A stretch of DNA of 38,886 nt from Emiliania huxleyi CCMP1516 (lineage: Eukaryota; Haptophyta; Isochrysidales; Noelaerhabdaceae): assembly GCF_000372725.1 (NCBI RefSeq), contig NW_005201792.1, positions 485,875 through 524,760 on the forward strand, read 5' to 3'. Below the pieces are notes generated by a model, which worked only from the letters and a program-made list of their open reading frames with translations, was not told the origin of the DNA and ran no database searches. Made by a program: the position numbers and the translations under genes. This document shows, piece by piece, positions 37,241 to 38,886 of this stretch. Each line of letters begins with the position of its first letter. Positions within the stretch are counted from its first letter, which is position 1.

Positions 37241-38824
37241 CTACTCCAGCAACCACTCCCGTACTCTCTCCGCACCAGCACGAGACGCGGCAGCAGCGCG
37301 CGCCGCCTGCTGCTGCACCCCTCCCATCCGCGGGTCGCCCATCGCGGCGCGCGCGCCCGGGTACGCTGCCGGCGCGGTCGCCGCCCCCATCGACGGAGCA
37401 ACCGCCATCGGCAGACCCATCTGCGGGCACACCGCAGTTGCGGGCTGCAAGCTGCCCTCTCCGGCGGCGTAGCTGGCCTCCTCCACCGCCCCCTGCGGCC
37501 TCATCCCGACACCGCCCTCCGCCCCCCCCGGCGCGCCCGGCAGCGCAACAAACGGCGCGCCACGCGGCACCTCCGCAGGGTGCACTGGCAAGGCGGTGGC
37601 GCGGGGGCAGGCGAACACTTCGCCGCCTCCCATCCCGCACACCGCACCGCCCGCCGCGCCAGCCCTGAACCAGCCGCCGCCGCCGTCTGTCGCACCCGGC
37701 GGCGCGGCGCCAAATCCAGCGTGGGCGCCGCTCCAGCCGCCCTCCCCTTCCACCTTGTCCGAAGGCGCAGCAGCCCGCCCGATGCCGCCGCAGCCGCCGG
37801 TCGCCGCGCCGCCGCCGGCAGCCGCGCCGCCGGCAGCCGCGCCGCCGCCCCACCCGCTGGACGGGGTGGAGCTGAGGAGGGGGTGGTTGGTGGCGATGGC
37901 GCGCATGGCGTTCCCGTCGAGCGGCGCGAGCGCGACCGCGTTGGCGAGCGCTGCGGTGGCGGCGGGGTCGAGGAGCGGGTCGACGCTCACGTTGCGCGGC
38001 TCGAGCGACGCGTCGGCCGCGTCGTCGCTGATGGCCGCCTCGGCGATCCGCGCGAGGCAGTGGTGGCAGTGGCGCTGCGAGCCCGCCATGACGATGCCCA
38101 TCGCCAGCTGGCGGTCGCACAGCGAGCAGCGGTACGCAGTGGGGCGCAGGCAGGCATCCGACGTGTCGAGGGTGACAAAGTCGGCGACGATGGCTTGGCA
38201 CTGCAGGAAGGTGTCGATCAGCCGGTTGGAGGTGCAAAAGGGCTGCTGCGACGCAAACTCGGTGAAGGCCGTCGAGAGGCGGAGCGGCGACACCTTGTCG
38301 TGCTTCTTGACGACCTTCGTGACGGCGAGGTAGTTGAGCAGCGCGAACTTGCGCAGCAGGTCGACCTCGGAGCAGAGGTCCATGAACTGCAGCAGCGCAG
38401 AGCCGTCGTACCCGCGCGTGGCGGCGGAGCTCGCCGCAGCCGGCGCCGGGAAGCCTCTCCCGCCTCCGCCCCCGCCCCCTCTGCCCGCCCCCTCTGCACC
38501 GTGCGCAGGGCTCGGCTCCTCCGGCCTGAACTCCTCGAGCCGGAGCGGCAGCGGAGCCGTCTCGCTCGCCTCGCTCGACTCTCGCTCGAGCTGCCGCATG
38601 ATCGAGAGGAGCGGTACCCCCTCGGACAGGTCCGCCTCCGACTCTCTGCGCGCCGCCTCCGCAGCTGAGGCCGACGGACCACACGACGGACCACACCCCT
38701 CGGGGGCGAGCTGCGCACCCGCCGCCGCCGCCGCGCGCGGCGCCGTCTGGGTCGACAGAAAGGGGGCGATGGCGCGGAGGAGGGCGGCGAACTCGGTCGC
38801 CTTGCCGCAGTAGAAGCGGTTCAC
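37241..38824 (-). CDS. SPX-domain protein with Cys/His motif (5' end outside window)
   Basis: SPX domains bind inositol pyrophosphates and report phosphate status. The exon begins after CCTTCCCAG at 38825 with VNRFYCGKATEFAALLRAI, the second conserved block of SPX. A long low-complexity insert follows. The C-terminal SPX core is LLRKFALLNYLAVTKVVKKH, then DKVSPLRL. The Lys cluster K-x2-KK-x-DK is the ligand-binding surface in known SPX proteins. Next are a possible zinc-binding stretch (RCSLCDRQL, then RHCHHC), a conserved-looking helical part and a long Gly/Ala/Pro-rich tail ending AERVREWLLE. The N-terminal SPX helix lies outside the window. No membrane segment or other enzymatic domain (EXS, VTC, RING) is evident. 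It may continue by splicing into the Zn2Cys6 exons just downstream. Confidence 0.75.
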   Translation of the reverse strand: MNRFYCGKATEFAALLRAIAPFLSTQTAPRAAAAAGAQLAPEGCGPSCGPSASAAEAARRESEADLSEGVPLLSIMRQLERESSEASETAPLPLRLEEFRPEEPSPAHGAEGAGRGGGGGGGRGFPAPAAASSAATRGYDGSALLQFMDLCSEVDLLRKFALLNYLAVTKVVKKHDKVSPLRLSTAFTEFASQQPFCTSNRLIDTFLQCQAIVADFVTLDTSDACLRPTAYRCSLCDRQLAMGIVMAGSQRHCHHCLARIAEAAISDDAADASLEPRNVSVDPLLDPAATAALANAVALAPLDGNAMRAIATNHPLLSSTPSSGWGGGAAAGGAAAGGGAATGGCGGIGRAAAPSDKVEGEGGWSGAHAGFGAAPPGATDGGGGWFRAGAAGGAVCGMGGGEVFACPRATALPVHPAEVPRGAPFVALPGAPGGAEGGVGMRPQGAVEEASYAAGEGSLQPATAVCPQMGLPMAVAPSMGAATAPAAYPGARAAMGDPRMGGVQQQAARAAAASRAGAERVREWLLE

Positions 38825-38886
38825 CTGGGAAGGCGGGGGGAGGATGGCAGGGGCTTGTGTGTGTGGCTTGTGTGTGGGGGGTTAGG

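Noticed and set aside
38875..38886. TTAGG at the right edge as telomeric repeat
   Set aside because: One copy only, next to a GTGTGTGG stretch inside an intron of the SPX gene.

Overview
This is nuclear DNA of a GC-rich, intron-rich eukaryotic microalga. Genes are interrupted by short introns (roughly 50-150 nt). The repertoire includes an OPR/RAP organelle-RNA protein, a Neo1/ATP9-type P4-ATPase, an OSCA/TMEM63-like channel, a GT61 glycosyltransferase with algal Cys-rich repeats, an SPX protein and a Zn2Cys6 domain. Composition and gene content fit a haptophyte (Emiliania/Chrysochromulina-like) best. A pelagophyte or other introner-bearing alga is possible; nothing in the window settles the species. 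There are no rRNA genes or operons, and I recognised no tRNA.

Layout. 1-1485 (-): 5' two thirds of an RluA/RluD-type pseudouridine synthase running off the left edge. 1608-2245 (+): small Cys-rich protein. 2441-4338 (-): GT61 glycosyltransferase with two Cys-rich repeats. 4597-6205 (-): type II membrane protein. 6344-8026 (-): octotricopeptide-repeat RAP protein. 8.3-10.8 kb: repeats, a 50-bp perfect palindrome and one doubtful ORF. 10807-20980 (+): exons that chain in phase, across a 100-N gap, into a very large membrane protein. It has an OSCA/TMEM63-like channel core, a repeat-rich tail, a pore-less voltage-sensor domain and a discoidin-like domain. 21.0-22.8 kb: non-coding, with an array of TGTTATG motifs and palindromes. 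22809-27702 (-): P4-ATPase lipid flippase. 27.7-28.8 kb: dispersed repeats. 28788-31328 (-): secreted-N-terminus five-TM protein with a CA/GT microsatellite intron. About 31.8-31.97 kb (-): isolated nucleotide-sugar transferase exon. 32690-36187 (+): large alpha-helical protein. 36579-37000 (-): Zn2Cys6 DNA-binding domain. 37241-38824 (-): SPX-domain protein running off the right edge, possibly the same gene as the Zn2Cys6 exon.

The most striking pattern lies in the introns. In at least ten introns in four genes on both strands, the intron begins with a near copy of the first bases of the following exon. The 5' splice dinucleotide is therefore whatever the exon begins with: GT, GC or GA. Removing exactly one copy restores the reading frame each time. 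A subset share an element ending in TGTGAACAG directly at the 3' splice site and look like introners. Others carry tandem GAGATC-type minisatellites. Exon coordinates were derived by reading frames and family conservation by eye, without transcripts, so individual splice sites are provisional.
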